Below are positions 26,866 through 36,227 of a stretch of DNA of 64,000 nucleotides, piece after piece. The position numbers and the translations under genes were made by a program. This DNA comes from an uncultured bacterium. Its GTDB lineage: Bacteria > Cyanobacteriota > Vampirovibrionia > Gastranaerophilales > Gastranaerophilaceae. Numbering within the stretch: position 1 is the stretch's first letter; each line of letters opens with the position of its first letter. A model generated the notes under the pieces. The model ran no database searches, was not told the origin of the DNA, and was given only the letters and a program-made list of their open reading frames with translations. The DNA is taken from contig CASDRS010000015.1 in the NCBI GenBank assembly GCA_949283255.1, positions 1-64,000 on the forward strand, written 5' to 3'.

Positions 26866-29097
26866 ATGTCAGAAAAACCGCTTTTTGAAGAAATAAAACA
26901 AACTCTTATTGCGCAGCATCGTGATAAAGAGGAAATAGATAAGATTGAAGAGGCATTTGAATTTGCAAAGCGGCTTCACGAAGGTCAATACAGAATTTCT
27001 GAAGAACCTTATATAATACACCCAGTCGAAGTTGCAAAAATTCTGGTTGATTTGAAAGCCGATTCTCATACTTTGATGGCTGCTTTTTTGCATGATGTTT
27101 TAGAAGATACAGACACGAAGCCTGAAGCTATTGAAGAAAGATTTGGAAAAGATGTCTTGTCTCTTGTTCAGGGTGTAACAAAGCTTGGTAAATTGCAGTT
27201 TAAATCTAAAGAAGAGCGTCAAGCCGAAAATTTCCGCAGACTGTTTATTGCAATGGCAAACGATATCAGGGTTATATTTTTGAAGTTGGCGGACAGGCTT
27301 CATAATATGCGAACGCTTAATTTTATGGCAGCTCAAAAACAGCAAAAAATTGCTCGTGAAACTTTAGATATTTTTGCTCCGCTTGCTAATCGTTTAGGTA
27401 TCGGGAAAATTAAGGCTGAGTTAGAGGATTTATCTTTAAGATATTTGGAACCTGATAAGTATTTTGAAATTGCACAGCTTGTGTCGCAAACAAAAGCTGA
27501 AAGAGAGATGACAGTTCAACTTTTGATTGACCAGATTTCTAAAGATGTAAAGAAAAACGGAATTAATGCTCAGATTACGGGTAGAGCTAAACATTATTAC
27601 AGTATTTATGCGAAGATGAAGCGTTTAAATATTGCTTTCCATGATTTGTATGATATTACGGCAGTACGTGTAATTGTTGATACGGAAAAAGAATGTTATG
27701 AGGTTTTGGGGCTTATTCACTCTCAATTTAAACCTATTCCGGGAAGATTTAAAGACTATATAGCTATGCCAAAAGGCAATATGTATCAGTCCTTGCACAC
27801 TTCGGTTATCGGGCCTCGTTCGAAACCTTTGGAAGTTCAGATTAGAACTTGGGAGATGCATGAAGTTGCCGAATATGGTGTTGCGGCGCATTGGAGATAT
27901 AAAGAAAAAGGTTCACAAAAAGCAAACAATCCTGCGGATATGCAGTTTTCTTGGATGCGCAAAATGGTTGAGTATGGTAAGGATACAACTTCCGCTGAAG
28001 ATTTTGTTAATTCCGTAAAATTGGATTTGTTTTCGGATCAGGTTTTTGCGTTTACACCAAACGGTGATGTATTCGATTTGCCGATTAATGCAACTCCTGT
28101 GGATTTTGCTTATCGTATTCACTCTGATGTAGGACACAGAACTGTTGGGGCGCTTATAAACGGGCGTATTGCTCAGCTGGATACGAAACTTAATAACGGT
28201 GATATAGTTGAAATTTTGACTTCTAAAACTCCTGCCCCTCGTCTTGATTGGTTAAATTTTGTTGTGACTAAGCAGGCATCTTCAAAAATTAAGCAGTGGT
28301 TTAAGAAAAATAACAGAGAAAGCCATATTGAAGTCGGAAAAGCTAATCTCGAGCACGAACTTACTAAGACTGTTTTTGATGATTACGTAAAACAGGGCGA
28401 GTTTGAAAAAGTTGCCAAGCAAATGAATTATCAAAGTTCTGAAGACCTTTTTGCAGCTCTCGGGTATGGTGAAACTACTGTAAATAAGATTTTGAACAAA
28501 TTGAGAAAGCCTCAGCCGAAAAGTCATGAAGGTAATTTTCATTCTTCTAACCGTAAAAAATCTGAAAAAGATATTGTCGGTTTGGAAGGATTGTTATATT
28601 CGTTTGCAAAATGTTGTTCTCCAATTCCAGGAGAGCCTATAGTTGGTGTTGTTACTCGCTCTAAAGGGGTTACGGTTCACAGAATTGATTGTAAAACCCT
28701 TGAAAATATTCAGCCTGAAAGGTTGATGGATATTCATTGGTCAGGCGATAATACAAACAAAACCTATACAACTACAATCCGTATTGAAACGGGTGAGAAA
28801 ATGGGCTTGTTAAAAGATATTATAGCTGCTGTTTCTGATAACAATACAAATATTACTTACGCTAATGTAAAATCTAAAAACAATAAGATTGGTATTATTG
28901 AGCTCGGTATGGAGTTGGATAATGTCGAAACTCTTAAAAAAGTTATTAATTGTATTCAGGCAATTCCTGACGTGTATAGCGTAAAACGTATTCAAACATC
29001 ATATTCAGGCGGCGGACATCAGAATAATGCTCGTGGCGGGAAACAGAATAAGCAGGGCAAATCTTCTAAAAATCAAAAGAGAAAACCTTCAAATTAG
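26866..29097 (+). CDS. Bifunctional (p)ppGpp synthetase/hydrolase (RSH family)
   Basis: Stringent-response enzyme, about 743 residues, that makes and degrades (p)ppGpp. In order: HD hydrolase domain with intact metal motif (FLHDVLEDT near residue 76), synthetase domain (TGRAKHYYSIYAKMKR, RFKDYIAMPKGNMYQSLHT), TGS (VFAFTPNGDVFDLP), a conserved CCxP zinc-finger-like region (FAKCCSPIPGEP) and a C-terminal ACT domain. The basic Lys/Arg-rich tail is an extension. ATG 26866 is chosen because homologues begin near it; a TTG at 26815 is in frame but lies upstream of the promoter. Probably the only RSH enzyme needed, but other copies cannot be excluded. Confidence 0.95.
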   Translation: MSEKPLFEEIKQTLIAQHRDKEEIDKIEEAFEFAKRLHEGQYRISEEPYIIHPVEVAKILVDLKADSHTLMAAFLHDVLEDTDTKPEAIEERFGKDVLSLVQGVTKLGKLQFKSKEERQAENFRRLFIAMANDIRVIFLKLADRLHNMRTLNFMAAQKQQKIARETLDIFAPLANRLGIGKIKAELEDLSLRYLEPDKYFEIAQLVSQTKAEREMTVQLLIDQISKDVKKNGINAQITGRAKHYYSIYAKMKRLNIAFHDLYDITAVRVIVDTEKECYEVLGLIHSQFKPIPGRFKDYIAMPKGNMYQSLHTSVIGPRSKPLEVQIRTWEMHEVAEYGVAAHWRYKEKGSQKANNPADMQFSWMRKMVEYGKDTTSAEDFVNSVKLDLFSDQVFAFTPNGDVFDLPINATPVDFAYRIHSDVGHRTVGALINGRIAQLDTKLNNGDIVEILTSKTPAPRLDWLNFVVTKQASSKIKQWFKKNNRESHIEVGKANLEHELTKTVFDDYVKQGEFEKVAKQMNYQSSEDLFAALGYGETTVNKILNKLRKPQPKSHEGNFHSSNRKKSEKDIVGLEGLLYSFAKCCSPIPGEPIVGVVTRSKGVTVHRIDCKTLENIQPERLMDIHWSGDNTNKTYTTTIRIETGEKMGLLKDIIAAVSDNNTNITYANVKSKNNKIGIIELGMELDNVETLKKVINCIQAIPDVYSVKRIQTSYSGGGHQNNARGGKQNKQGKSSKNQKRKPSN

Positions 29098-29211
29098 TTT
29101 TTTATAAGTTTATATTTTAAAATGCCCGTTGTTATTTATGCTTTTATTATTTTTTTTAGCATGATAATATTTAACCAGTGATATTAAAAGAGATATAAGG
29201 AAGTTTTTACT

Positions 29212-30942
29212 ATGAAGATGTCTAAAATGTTTGTGCAGACATTAAGAGAGTTCCCTTCTGATGCTGAAGTAGTTTCTCATAAGATGCTTGCACGTGCCGG
29301 ATATATAAAGAAGCTTACAAGCGGGGTGTACAATTATATGCCTCTTATGTGGAGAGTTCTAAAGAAGATTGAAAATATTGTTAGAGACGAGATGGATAAG
29401 GCAGGAGCTCAGGAATTGCTTATGCCGTTTGTTCAGCCAAAGGAACTTTGGGAAGAATCAGGCAGATGGGATGCATACGGCAGAGAGCTTATGCGTTTAA
29501 AGGACAGGCATGATAGAGTAATGTGCCTTGGGCCGACTCACGAAGAAATCATCACTGCGCTTGCTCGTGATGTCTTGAAATCATACAAACAGTTACCTGT
29601 AAATTTGTATCAAATTCAATCAAAATTTAGAGATGAAGTTCGTCCGAGATACGGTTTGTTAAGAGGCCGTGAATTTATTATGAAGGATGCATACAGCTTT
29701 GATACATCTCAGGAAGGTTTGAATAAAGAATATGAAAATATGGCGAAAGCTTATACAAATATTTTTAACCGTTGCGGTTTGCCGACTAAGATGGTTCAGT
29801 CTGATTCAGGTGCTATAGGTGGCAGCGTAAGCCATGAGTTTATGGTTATAACTGATACTGATGCGGGTGAAAATGATGTTTTCTATTGCGATGACTGTGA
29901 TTATTCCGCAAATTCAAACCATGCGGTATCAAAACTTTTGCCGGCTGAAGTTGACGGTGCTAAATATTTTACAAAAACAGAAGTTATTGATACTCCAAAC
30001 ACTCATTCAATTGAAGAATTGTCAAAATTCTTAAATATTCCGTCTACTCTTATTTTAAAAACTTTGGTTTATATTGTTGATAAAAAGCCAGTTTTGGCTT
30101 TAATAAGAGCAGATAAAGCCGTTGAAGAAACTAAATTGATGAATGCTGTAGGTGGTGTTGAAATCAGGATTGCATCATCTGCAGAGATTGCCGAACTTAT
30201 GGCAGATAAAGGTTTCGATGCTGTTCCTGGATTTATAGGTCCGAACGGTATGGATGGAATTACAATTATTGCTGATGAGACTGTTCGTGATATGAAGAAT
30301 TTTGTTGTCGGAATTAACAAAACAGATAGGCACCTTGTTGGAGCTAATTTGTCTGACATTCCTGCAATAGAAAATTATGTTGATATAAGACTTGTTGAGG
30401 CAGGAGAGTTGTGCCCTCAATGTGGACGTCCTTTAAAGGTTACAAAGGGTATCGAGGTCGGAAATATCTTCCAGCTTGGAACTAAGTATTCAAAACCGAT
30501 GAAGGCTTTTTATCTTGATGAAAACGGTAAGGCGCAACCTTATATTATGGGTTGTTATGGTATTGGAATTTCAAGAACGGCTGCGGCTGCTGTTGAGGCA
30601 CACCATGATGAACACGGTATAAAATGGCCTATTTCTATTGCACCTTATCACGTTGTTATTGTTCCTGTTAATATTAAAGATGAGCTTCAGATGAAGGTTG
30701 CGGGTGAAATGTATGAAAAGCTTTTATCTGCAGGTGTAGAAGTTGTTCTTGATGACAGAGATGAACGTGCAGGGGTTAAGTTTAAGGATGCTGATTTAAT
30801 CGGATTCCCGTTCCGTGTAACTGTCGGAAAAACTATTAATGACGGGCTTGTTGAGTACAAAGTTCGTGAAACCGGAGAGGTTTTAACTCTTAAACCGGAA
30901 GAGGCAGTTGAAAAATTGACTGATATAATATTATCAAAGTAA
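29212..30942 (+). CDS. proS: Prolyl-tRNA synthetase
   Basis: Charges tRNA-Pro with proline. 576 residues, bacterial type with the editing insertion. Class II motifs are visible: FRDEVRPRYGLLRGREFIMKD (motif 2) and YGIGISRTAAAAVE (motif 3). The INS editing domain lies between (IPSTLILKTLVYIVD...), and the anticodon-binding domain ends the protein. AAGGAAG precedes the ATG by 9 nt. It follows the RSH gene by 114 nt and ends at a perfect palindromic terminator. Confidence 0.97.
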   Translation: MKMSKMFVQTLREFPSDAEVVSHKMLARAGYIKKLTSGVYNYMPLMWRVLKKIENIVRDEMDKAGAQELLMPFVQPKELWEESGRWDAYGRELMRLKDRHDRVMCLGPTHEEIITALARDVLKSYKQLPVNLYQIQSKFRDEVRPRYGLLRGREFIMKDAYSFDTSQEGLNKEYENMAKAYTNIFNRCGLPTKMVQSDSGAIGGSVSHEFMVITDTDAGENDVFYCDDCDYSANSNHAVSKLLPAEVDGAKYFTKTEVIDTPNTHSIEELSKFLNIPSTLILKTLVYIVDKKPVLALIRADKAVEETKLMNAVGGVEIRIASSAEIAELMADKGFDAVPGFIGPNGMDGITIIADETVRDMKNFVVGINKTDRHLVGANLSDIPAIENYVDIRLVEAGELCPQCGRPLKVTKGIEVGNIFQLGTKYSKPMKAFYLDENGKAQPYIMGCYGIGISRTAAAAVEAHHDEHGIKWPISIAPYHVVIVPVNIKDELQMKVAGEMYEKLLSAGVEVVLDDRDERAGVKFKDADLIGFPFRVTVGKTINDGLVEYKVRETGEVLTLKPEEAVEKLTDIILSK

Positions 30943-30955
30943 AATGAGACATAAG

Positions 30956-30989
30956 AAAAGAGACCGATTTTAAAATCGGTCTCTTTTTT
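30956..30989. terminator. Palindromic terminator after proS
   Basis: AAAAGAGACCGATTTT and its exact inverse complement abut at 30971/30972, followed by more T. It overlaps the stop of the convergent 75-residue gene, so it can serve both strands. Confidence 0.9.
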
Positions 30990-31215
30990 AATATTGTACA
31001 ATTCCTTGTAAACTCATTACAGTTTCGTAGCTGGCTCCTGCTTCTAGCAGTTCTTCTGCAGACAGTCCGAATAAAGTTATGAGATTGCAGGCTTCATTCC
31101 TTTTGCTGCGATGTTTCAGATATTCTATGGCTGTCAAAATAGCGTCTTCTCTTGATAAATTTGTTACTCTGTCATTTATTCCCAAATGCAGGCTTCTTTT
31201 TTTTGATTTTCCCAC
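30988..31215 (-). CDS. Small unknown protein coupled to the ROK kinase gene
   Basis: 75 residues, not recognised. Basic N-terminus (MGKSKKRSLHLG) then a helical region SREDAILTAIEYLKHRSKRNE and LFGLSAEELLEAGASYETVMSL. The GTG start shares its G with the TAG stop of the ROK kinase gene, so translation is coupled. The C-terminal part could be a small helical DNA- or RNA-binding unit, but nothing identifies it. Confidence 0.65.
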   Translation of the reverse strand: MGKSKKRSLHLGINDRVTNLSREDAILTAIEYLKHRSKRNEACNLITLFGLSAEELLEAGASYETVMSLQGIVQY

Positions 31216-32090
31216 TATTCAACTACCCCTAAAGCTAAAAGTCCGGCTCCAATCATTCCTGAATAATTTCCGGCTTCTGCTTTTACAACCTTTGTCGGTG
31301 ATGTGACTATCTCTTCGTTAACTCTCTTTGTAAGATAATCTGTATCTACAAATTCTGCCATTGAGCCTGATAATACAACGACATCAGGGTCAAATATGTT
31401 CGACAACCCGATAATCCCGTTTAAAATATCTTCTTGCCAACGGTTGAAAATTTTTGTCATAAGCTGATCTTTATTTTTTAATCCGTCAATAACGTCATAA
31501 GTTGTAATTTCAGAATTTTTAGAAAGTTCTTCCGCTGTTTTTTTGAGCCCTGTTCCTGAAGCGTAAGCTTCAAAACATCCCCAGCTTCCGCAGGTACAAT
31601 TTCTTTCATTTTCTCTGGTCATCTTGAAATGCATCTCTCCTGCTGCTCCGCTTTTCCCTTTGTATAATTTGTTATCTAAAATTATTCCTCCGCCTACGCC
31701 TGTTCCTAAAGTTAGCATAACTGAATAGGCTTTATTTTTTGATGCGCCGATTATATGTTCAGCCCAAGCTGCGCAGTTTGCATCATTCTCAACAAATACA
31801 GGCTTTTTACTTAGAGATTTGAAATCCATGTTCGGATAACCTTTAGCGATGTTTCCTGTTGAACCTAAAATTTTATCATTTGTTTTGTTTACAGCTCCGC
31901 AGGTTGAAAACGCTATTATGTCAACTTCGTCTTCGTATTTTGCGATAATTTCTTGAAATACACTTTTTATACCTTCAAATGTTTTCGGAGTAGAATGTTT
32001 TTCTATTGTTGAAATTATCTCTCCCTTTTCGTTGATTATTGTGTTATAAATTTTTGTTCCGCCAATATCTAAAGTTAGTGCTTTCTTCAT
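31215..32090 (-). CDS. ROK-family sugar kinase (probable NanK or glucokinase)
   Basis: ATP-dependent sugar kinase, 291 residues. The phosphate-binding loop is LDIGGTKIYNTI at the N-terminus, the ROK zinc motif is CTCGSWGCFEAYASG, and the catalytic Asp lies in VENDANCAAWAEH. LGTGVGGGIILD marks the sugar/ATP site. Its neighbour nanE makes N-acetylmannosamine kinase (ManNAc to ManNAc-6-P) a sensible role; glucokinase is the main alternative. It starts 12 nt after the small gene at 32103-32273 and is coupled to the 75-residue gene downstream. Confidence 0.87.
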   Translation of the reverse strand: MKKALTLDIGGTKIYNTIINEKGEIISTIEKHSTPKTFEGIKSVFQEIIAKYEDEVDIIAFSTCGAVNKTNDKILGSTGNIAKGYPNMDFKSLSKKPVFVENDANCAAWAEHIIGASKNKAYSVMLTLGTGVGGGIILDNKLYKGKSGAAGEMHFKMTRENERNCTCGSWGCFEAYASGTGLKKTAEELSKNSEITTYDVIDGLKNKDQLMTKIFNRWQEDILNGIIGLSNIFDPDVVVLSGSMAEFVDTDYLTKRVNEEIVTSPTKVVKAEAGNYSGMIGAGLLALGVVE

Positions 32091-32102
32091 TATTTATTGT
32101 CC

Positions 32103-32273
32103 TTATTTGTTGTCTTTACTTTTTATAAATGTGTCTTTTGGCATAGGTTTTATTTGCGTTTTAACTGTATTGTTCGATACTTTTCCGATTTGCTCCGAAT
32201 TTTTATTGTGGTTTTCTAAAATTTTAAGAAAATTTTTGAATACGTCATATCGCGACATCAGTTTGATTTTCAT
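32103..32273 (-). CDS. 56-residue unknown protein between nanE and the ROK kinase
   Basis: Encodes MKIKLMSRYDVFKNFLKILE, then a polar Asn/Lys-rich tail ending SKDNK. A short amphipathic helix (DVFKNFLKILEN) is the only feature. It starts 8 nt after nanE on the same strand and ends 12 nt before the ROK gene, so it fills the gap in the operon exactly. No strong Shine-Dalgarno is visible; an ATG at codon 6 is an alternative start. Function unknown. Confidence 0.5.
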   Translation of the reverse strand: MKIKLMSRYDVFKNFLKILENHNKNSEQIGKVSNNTVKTQIKPMPKDTFIKSKDNK

Positions 32274-32281
32274 AAAAGTTC

Positions 32282-32971
32282 TTAATTACCTCGTTGTACA
32301 AATCTTTTGGTTATCAGCTGCGGTCTTGTAATTGCAGAACCTATTACAACACAGTGTGCACCAAGTTCAAATGCTTTATCAACTTGCCAAGGCTCCCATA
32401 TTCTGCCTTCTAGTACTACAGGCTTGTCTGTTTCTTTAACCAAGGCTTCTAATAATTTAAAATCAGGGCCATCCTGTGAAACGTTTTTGGATTCCATAGT
32501 GTAGCCTGAAAGTGTAGTAGATAAGATGTTTGCGCCTAATTTTGCTGCATTAACACCTTCTTCTACAGTCGAAACGTCAGCCATAGAAACTCTTTTATTA
32601 ATTCTGATATATTTGATGATTTCTGAAAGAGTACAGCCCCCTTCTCTTTGACGCATAGTTCCGTCAAACGCAATTATGTCTGCGCCTGCGTCGACAAGTG
32701 AAATAACTTCTTTTAGCGTAGGTGTGATATATACAATTTCCTGCCAATTTTTCGGGATAATATCAGGTTTTGTAATCCCGATTACAGGTACATCAAAAAG
32801 ATGTTTTGCATTTTTTACGTCTCTGACGCCGGCAACTCTCAACGCTCCTGCGCCACCTTTTATTACAGACTTCATCATTGCGACCATGCATTTTTCTAAA
32901 TACAACGGCTCGCTTGGCATTGCCTGCACAGAAACCACTACCTTATGTTCCAAACGATTAATCATATCCAT
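32282..32971 (-). CDS. nanE: N-acylglucosamine-6-phosphate 2-epimerase
   Basis: Converts N-acetylmannosamine 6-phosphate to N-acetylglucosamine 6-phosphate in sialic acid/ManNAc catabolism. 229 residues, TIM-barrel. Family motifs are visible: KGGAGALRVAGVRDV, DIIAFDGTMRQREGG, STVEEGVNAAKLGANILSTTLSGYT and VLEGRIWEPWQV. No Shine-Dalgarno; an extended TGC-TATAAT box lies 6 nt before the ATG. It heads an operon with a 56-residue gene, a ROK kinase and a 75-residue gene. No sialate lyase (nanA) or transporter is present in the window. Confidence 0.93.
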   Translation of the reverse strand: MDMINRLEHKVVVSVQAMPSEPLYLEKCMVAMMKSVIKGGAGALRVAGVRDVKNAKHLFDVPVIGITKPDIIPKNWQEIVYITPTLKEVISLVDAGADIIAFDGTMRQREGGCTLSEIIKYIRINKRVSMADVSTVEEGVNAAKLGANILSTTLSGYTMESKNVSQDGPDFKLLEALVKETDKPVVLEGRIWEPWQVDKAFELGAHCVVIGSAITRPQLITKRFVQRGN

Positions 32972-32977
32972 ATATTA

Positions 32978-32986
32978 ATTATAGCA
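32978..32986 (-). promoter_or_regulatory. Extended -10 promoter of the nanE operon, 6 nt from the ATG
   Basis: Minus-strand TGC-TATAAT (32986-32978), then 6 nt, then ATG. No ribosome-binding site fits between, so a leaderless mRNA is predicted. No convincing -35 box. Confidence 0.55.
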
Positions 32987-33158
32987 TAAATTTTGTATTT
33001 TATGTATAATTTGGGTATGAATTTTATAAGAAAATATTGTTAATTTTTATATGTCGATTTTGGGTTAGTTCCTTGTTGGCTTTTAAAAAATATCTTAATT
33101 ATATGATTACAGGTTTAGAAAAATATGCTAAGCTTGTTAATAATTTTTCTAACGGGAA

Positions 33159-33187
33159 TTGGGAAATCTATGTGTTTAAGTTATAAT
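33159..33187 (+). promoter_or_regulatory. Promoter for the M16 protease gene
   Basis: TTGGGA (33159-33164), 17-nt spacer, TATAAT (33182-33187); GAGG and the ATG follow. Confidence 0.5.
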
Positions 33188-33207
33188 ATCCTTGAAGAGG
33201 TAAATTT

Positions 33208-34536
33208 ATGGAAAAAAGTTTAGTAAAATATCCGTTTTTAACGAAGGATGTAGAAGTATATGTGAGAGAAAACGGCCATACGATAGTTCTTGCGCATAAA
33301 GAAGGTGATATGGCAAACGTTAGTACTTGGGTCAAGACAGGTTCTATTAATGAAGATGACAGGATTAACGGGATTTCTCATTTCCTTGAACATTTGATGT
33401 TTAAGGGAACACATAAGCATCCTGCAGGATATTTTGACAGAACTTTAGAGGCAAAAGGGGCAATCGTAAATGCTGCAACTTGGAAGGATTATACTTTCTA
33501 TTATGTAACATTGCCTAAAGGTGAAAATAATAAAGATATGAATTTGGCAATAGAATTGCACGCTGATATGATGTTGGATCCTATTTTGCCGGAAGAAGAA
33601 ATAGGTGCGCCATTTGATCTGAATGATACAACAGTTACCGACAAACGTGAACGTCACGTTGTTATCGAAGAAATTCGTATGAGGAAAGATCAGAATTGGA
33701 CAAAGATTTATAACGCTTGTAATTATAATATGTACACAAAACATCCTTATAAACGTGATGTTATCGGTACTCCTGAGATAATTTCACAGGTTACACGAGA
33801 TGATATTATGAATTATTATCAAACTTTCTATACTCCTGCTAATATGACGACTATTGTTGTCGGAGATTTTGACAGTGAAGAAATCTTAAATAAGGTTGTT
33901 AAGGAATTTGATTTTAAAGGTAGAAAGAATTCTCCAAGACGTGTGAATGAAATTGATACACCTGTTCAGGAGAAAAAAGTTATATCAAGTACAGCCCATG
34001 TTAATACAGCATATTTTATGTACGGATGGTTAGGTCCTAAAGCTTGTGATATCAAGGGTACTATTTGCTTGGATATGATAAGTATAATCTTTGGAGACGG
34101 TACAAGCTCAAGATTATATCAAAACCTTGTCGAAAAAATTAAGGAACCTGTATTTAACGTCATAAGTTCTGAGCATTATCAGTTCAAGGACGGAAATAAC
34201 TTCTTTGTTCAGGCTAATTGCAAACCTGAAAAAATAGATTATGCTATAGAACTTGTAGAAAAAGAATTGAGTGGATTGCTTGATAATCCTATAAGTAAGG
34301 CTGAAGTATTGAAGGCTAAGAAAAAGATTAAGTCCAGATTTGCTTATTCTGCAGAAACAGTGTCTGAGATAGGCGAGACAATCGGTTATTATACAACGGT
34401 ATGTGATGATTTGAAGCTTATTGAAGAGTATTTGAAGGATCTAGAATCTATTACGGTTGAAGATTTGAATGATACAATCAGAAAATATTTGAATGTAAAT
34501 AATTCGGTTCTATCAATTTTAATGCCTGAAAAATAG
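33208..34536 (+). CDS. M16-family zinc protease (processing peptidase type)
   Basis: 442 residues. The inverted zinc motif HxxEH appears as HFLEHLMFKGT near residues 69-73, with the distal Glu ligand in VVIEEIRMRKDQ. The C-terminal half is the second, inactive M16 fold (VNTAYFMYGWLGP onwards). It is the size of the two-domain bacterial subunit related to mitochondrial processing peptidase and to PqqL/YmxG proteins. No signal peptide, so a cytoplasmic peptide- or presequence-degrading role is likely. GAGG precedes the ATG. The gene is followed by ilvB after 44 nt. Confidence 0.93.
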   Translation: MEKSLVKYPFLTKDVEVYVRENGHTIVLAHKEGDMANVSTWVKTGSINEDDRINGISHFLEHLMFKGTHKHPAGYFDRTLEAKGAIVNAATWKDYTFYYVTLPKGENNKDMNLAIELHADMMLDPILPEEEIGAPFDLNDTTVTDKRERHVVIEEIRMRKDQNWTKIYNACNYNMYTKHPYKRDVIGTPEIISQVTRDDIMNYYQTFYTPANMTTIVVGDFDSEEILNKVVKEFDFKGRKNSPRRVNEIDTPVQEKKVISSTAHVNTAYFMYGWLGPKACDIKGTICLDMISIIFGDGTSSRLYQNLVEKIKEPVFNVISSEHYQFKDGNNFFVQANCKPEKIDYAIELVEKELSGLLDNPISKAEVLKAKKKIKSRFAYSAETVSEIGETIGYYTTVCDDLKLIEEYLKDLESITVEDLNDTIRKYLNVNNSVLSILMPEK

Positions 34537-34580
34537 GTGTATAATAAAAAAGTGGTGACCTGCAAAAACAGGGGTTTGAA

Positions 34581-36227
34581 ATGTCAGTTATAAATATTGA
34601 AAAAACAAAAACATTAACGGGTGCAAAGATTATTGTCGAGACCCTAAAGCGTTTAGGGACGGATAGTATCTTCGGTTATCCCGGAGGAATAGTTTTAAGT
34701 ATATATGATGAACTGAATAATCAAAAAGATATAAAGCATTATTTGGTAAGGCACGAACAGGCTGCGGTTCATGCTGCAGAAGGGTATGCCAGAGTTTCAG
34801 GAAAGTGTGGGGTAGTCCTTGTTACTTCCGGCCCTGGGGCGGCTAATACGATATCAGGGCTTGCGAATGCTTATCTTGACGGTTATCCTGTTGTTGTTTT
34901 GACAGGTCAAGTTTTTGCAAATCTTATTGGTAAAGATGCTTTTCAGGAAGTAAATATTATTGATATCACAAAATCATGCACGAAGGCAAATTTTCAGGTA
35001 ACGTCTGTTGATAATCTTGAAAGTACTCTTGTTCGGGCTTTTCAAGTTGCTATGGAAGGTAAAAAAGGTCCTGTTGTTGTCGATTTAGCAAAAAATATTT
35101 TTACTCAGACTTGTGAATATCCTCAAGTTGAGGAGATAGTTGACGGGGAATCTTCAAGTTTTGAGGGGAATGTTTCAACTGTTCTTAATGAAATAATTCA
35201 GGCAAAACATCCTGTTATTGTATCAGGTGGCGGAGTTATTTCTTCGGGAGCCGAGAAGGAATTGTATGAGTTTGTGAAAAAATTAAATATTCCGATTGTT
35301 TCAACAATGATGGGATTAGGAAGTTATCCTCAGGAAGATAAAAATTATTTTGGGATGGTTGGAATATTTGGAAAAGTTTCGGCTAATCAGGTATTGAGAC
35401 AATCTGATTTGATTTTATCGTTGGGTGCAAGATTTAATGACAGAATTACTTGTTGTTTTCCAAATGGCGAGTTGGAGAGGAAATTTATTCAGATTGATAT
35501 AAATAAGAATGAGATTTCAAGAAATATTCCGGCATATTATTCTGTTGTCGGAGATGTAAAAGCTGTGCTTGATAAGATGTTAAATGAGCTTGAGTGCAGA
35601 GAATATAAGCCGTTACATAATGCTTGGCTAGAAGAAGCAGAGGGTTATAGAAAGTTAAATATCCCTAATAAAAAAATATCAGACAAGTTACATTCTTTTG
35701 AAGTTATACAGGAAGTTTATAATTATACAAAAGATATGGATATTGTAGTAACGACGGAAGTTGGACAGCATCAGTTGTGGACTGCTCAAAATTATGAATT
35801 TAATAAGGGTGGAAGATTTTTGACATCCGGCGGCTCTGGAACTATGGGCTTTGGATTTCCTGCTGCAATTGGAGCTTCGGTCGCTTTGGGCGGTAAACCT
35901 GTTATATGTATTGCAGGTGACGGGTCTTTTCAGATGAATGAGCAGGAGCTTGCTACCGTTATGGATTATAATTTACCTGTTAAGGTGTTTATTTTGAACA
36001 ACGGTTATCTTGGAATGGTTCGTCAGTTGCAGCAAAAGGGCTTTGGTGGCAGGTATTCTCAGACTAAGATTTCTAACCCTGATTTTTTGAAGCTGGCGGA
36101 AGCTTATGGGATAAATGCCTTGAGAGTTGATAAAAAAGAAGATATTAAAGCCGGCTTAGATAAGGCTTTTGCAAAAAATGAACCGTATATTATGGATTTC
36201 GTAGTAGAACCAATGGAAGTTGTTTAA
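34581..36227 (+). CDS. ilvB: Acetolactate synthase large subunit
   Basis: Thiamine diphosphate enzyme joining two pyruvates to acetolactate, or pyruvate and 2-oxobutyrate to acetohydroxybutyrate, the first step of branched-chain amino acid synthesis. 548 residues. The catalytic Glu lies in VRHEQAAVHAAEGYAR, the glycine-rich FAD-like region follows, and the ThDP/Mg motif is AGDGSFQMNEQELATVMDYNLPVKVFILNNGYLG. AGGGG precedes the ATG by 7 nt. No small subunit (ilvN) is adjacent, which is unusual for an anabolic enzyme; a catabolic role is also possible. It overlaps the next gene by one base. Confidence 0.9.
   Translation: MSVINIEKTKTLTGAKIIVETLKRLGTDSIFGYPGGIVLSIYDELNNQKDIKHYLVRHEQAAVHAAEGYARVSGKCGVVLVTSGPGAANTISGLANAYLDGYPVVVLTGQVFANLIGKDAFQEVNIIDITKSCTKANFQVTSVDNLESTLVRAFQVAMEGKKGPVVVDLAKNIFTQTCEYPQVEEIVDGESSSFEGNVSTVLNEIIQAKHPVIVSGGGVISSGAEKELYEFVKKLNIPIVSTMMGLGSYPQEDKNYFGMVGIFGKVSANQVLRQSDLILSLGARFNDRITCCFPNGELERKFIQIDINKNEISRNIPAYYSVVGDVKAVLDKMLNELECREYKPLHNAWLEEAEGYRKLNIPNKKISDKLHSFEVIQEVYNYTKDMDIVVTTEVGQHQLWTAQNYEFNKGGRFLTSGGSGTMGFGFPAAIGASVALGGKPVICIAGDGSFQMNEQELATVMDYNLPVKVFILNNGYLGMVRQLQQKGFGGRYSQTKISNPDFLKLAEAYGINALRVDKKEDIKAGLDKAFAKNEPYIMDFVVEPMEVV

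Noticed and set aside
32107-32331. Plus-strand frame opposite the 56-residue gene and nanE end
   Set aside because: No ribosome-binding site; it lies antisense to an operon whose minus-strand frames fit exactly, so treated as a shadow.
33073-33186. Short frame of 37 codons before the M16 gene (MLAFKKYLNY...)
   Set aside because: TTG start without ribosome-binding site, and its end overlaps the M16 promoter; not supported.
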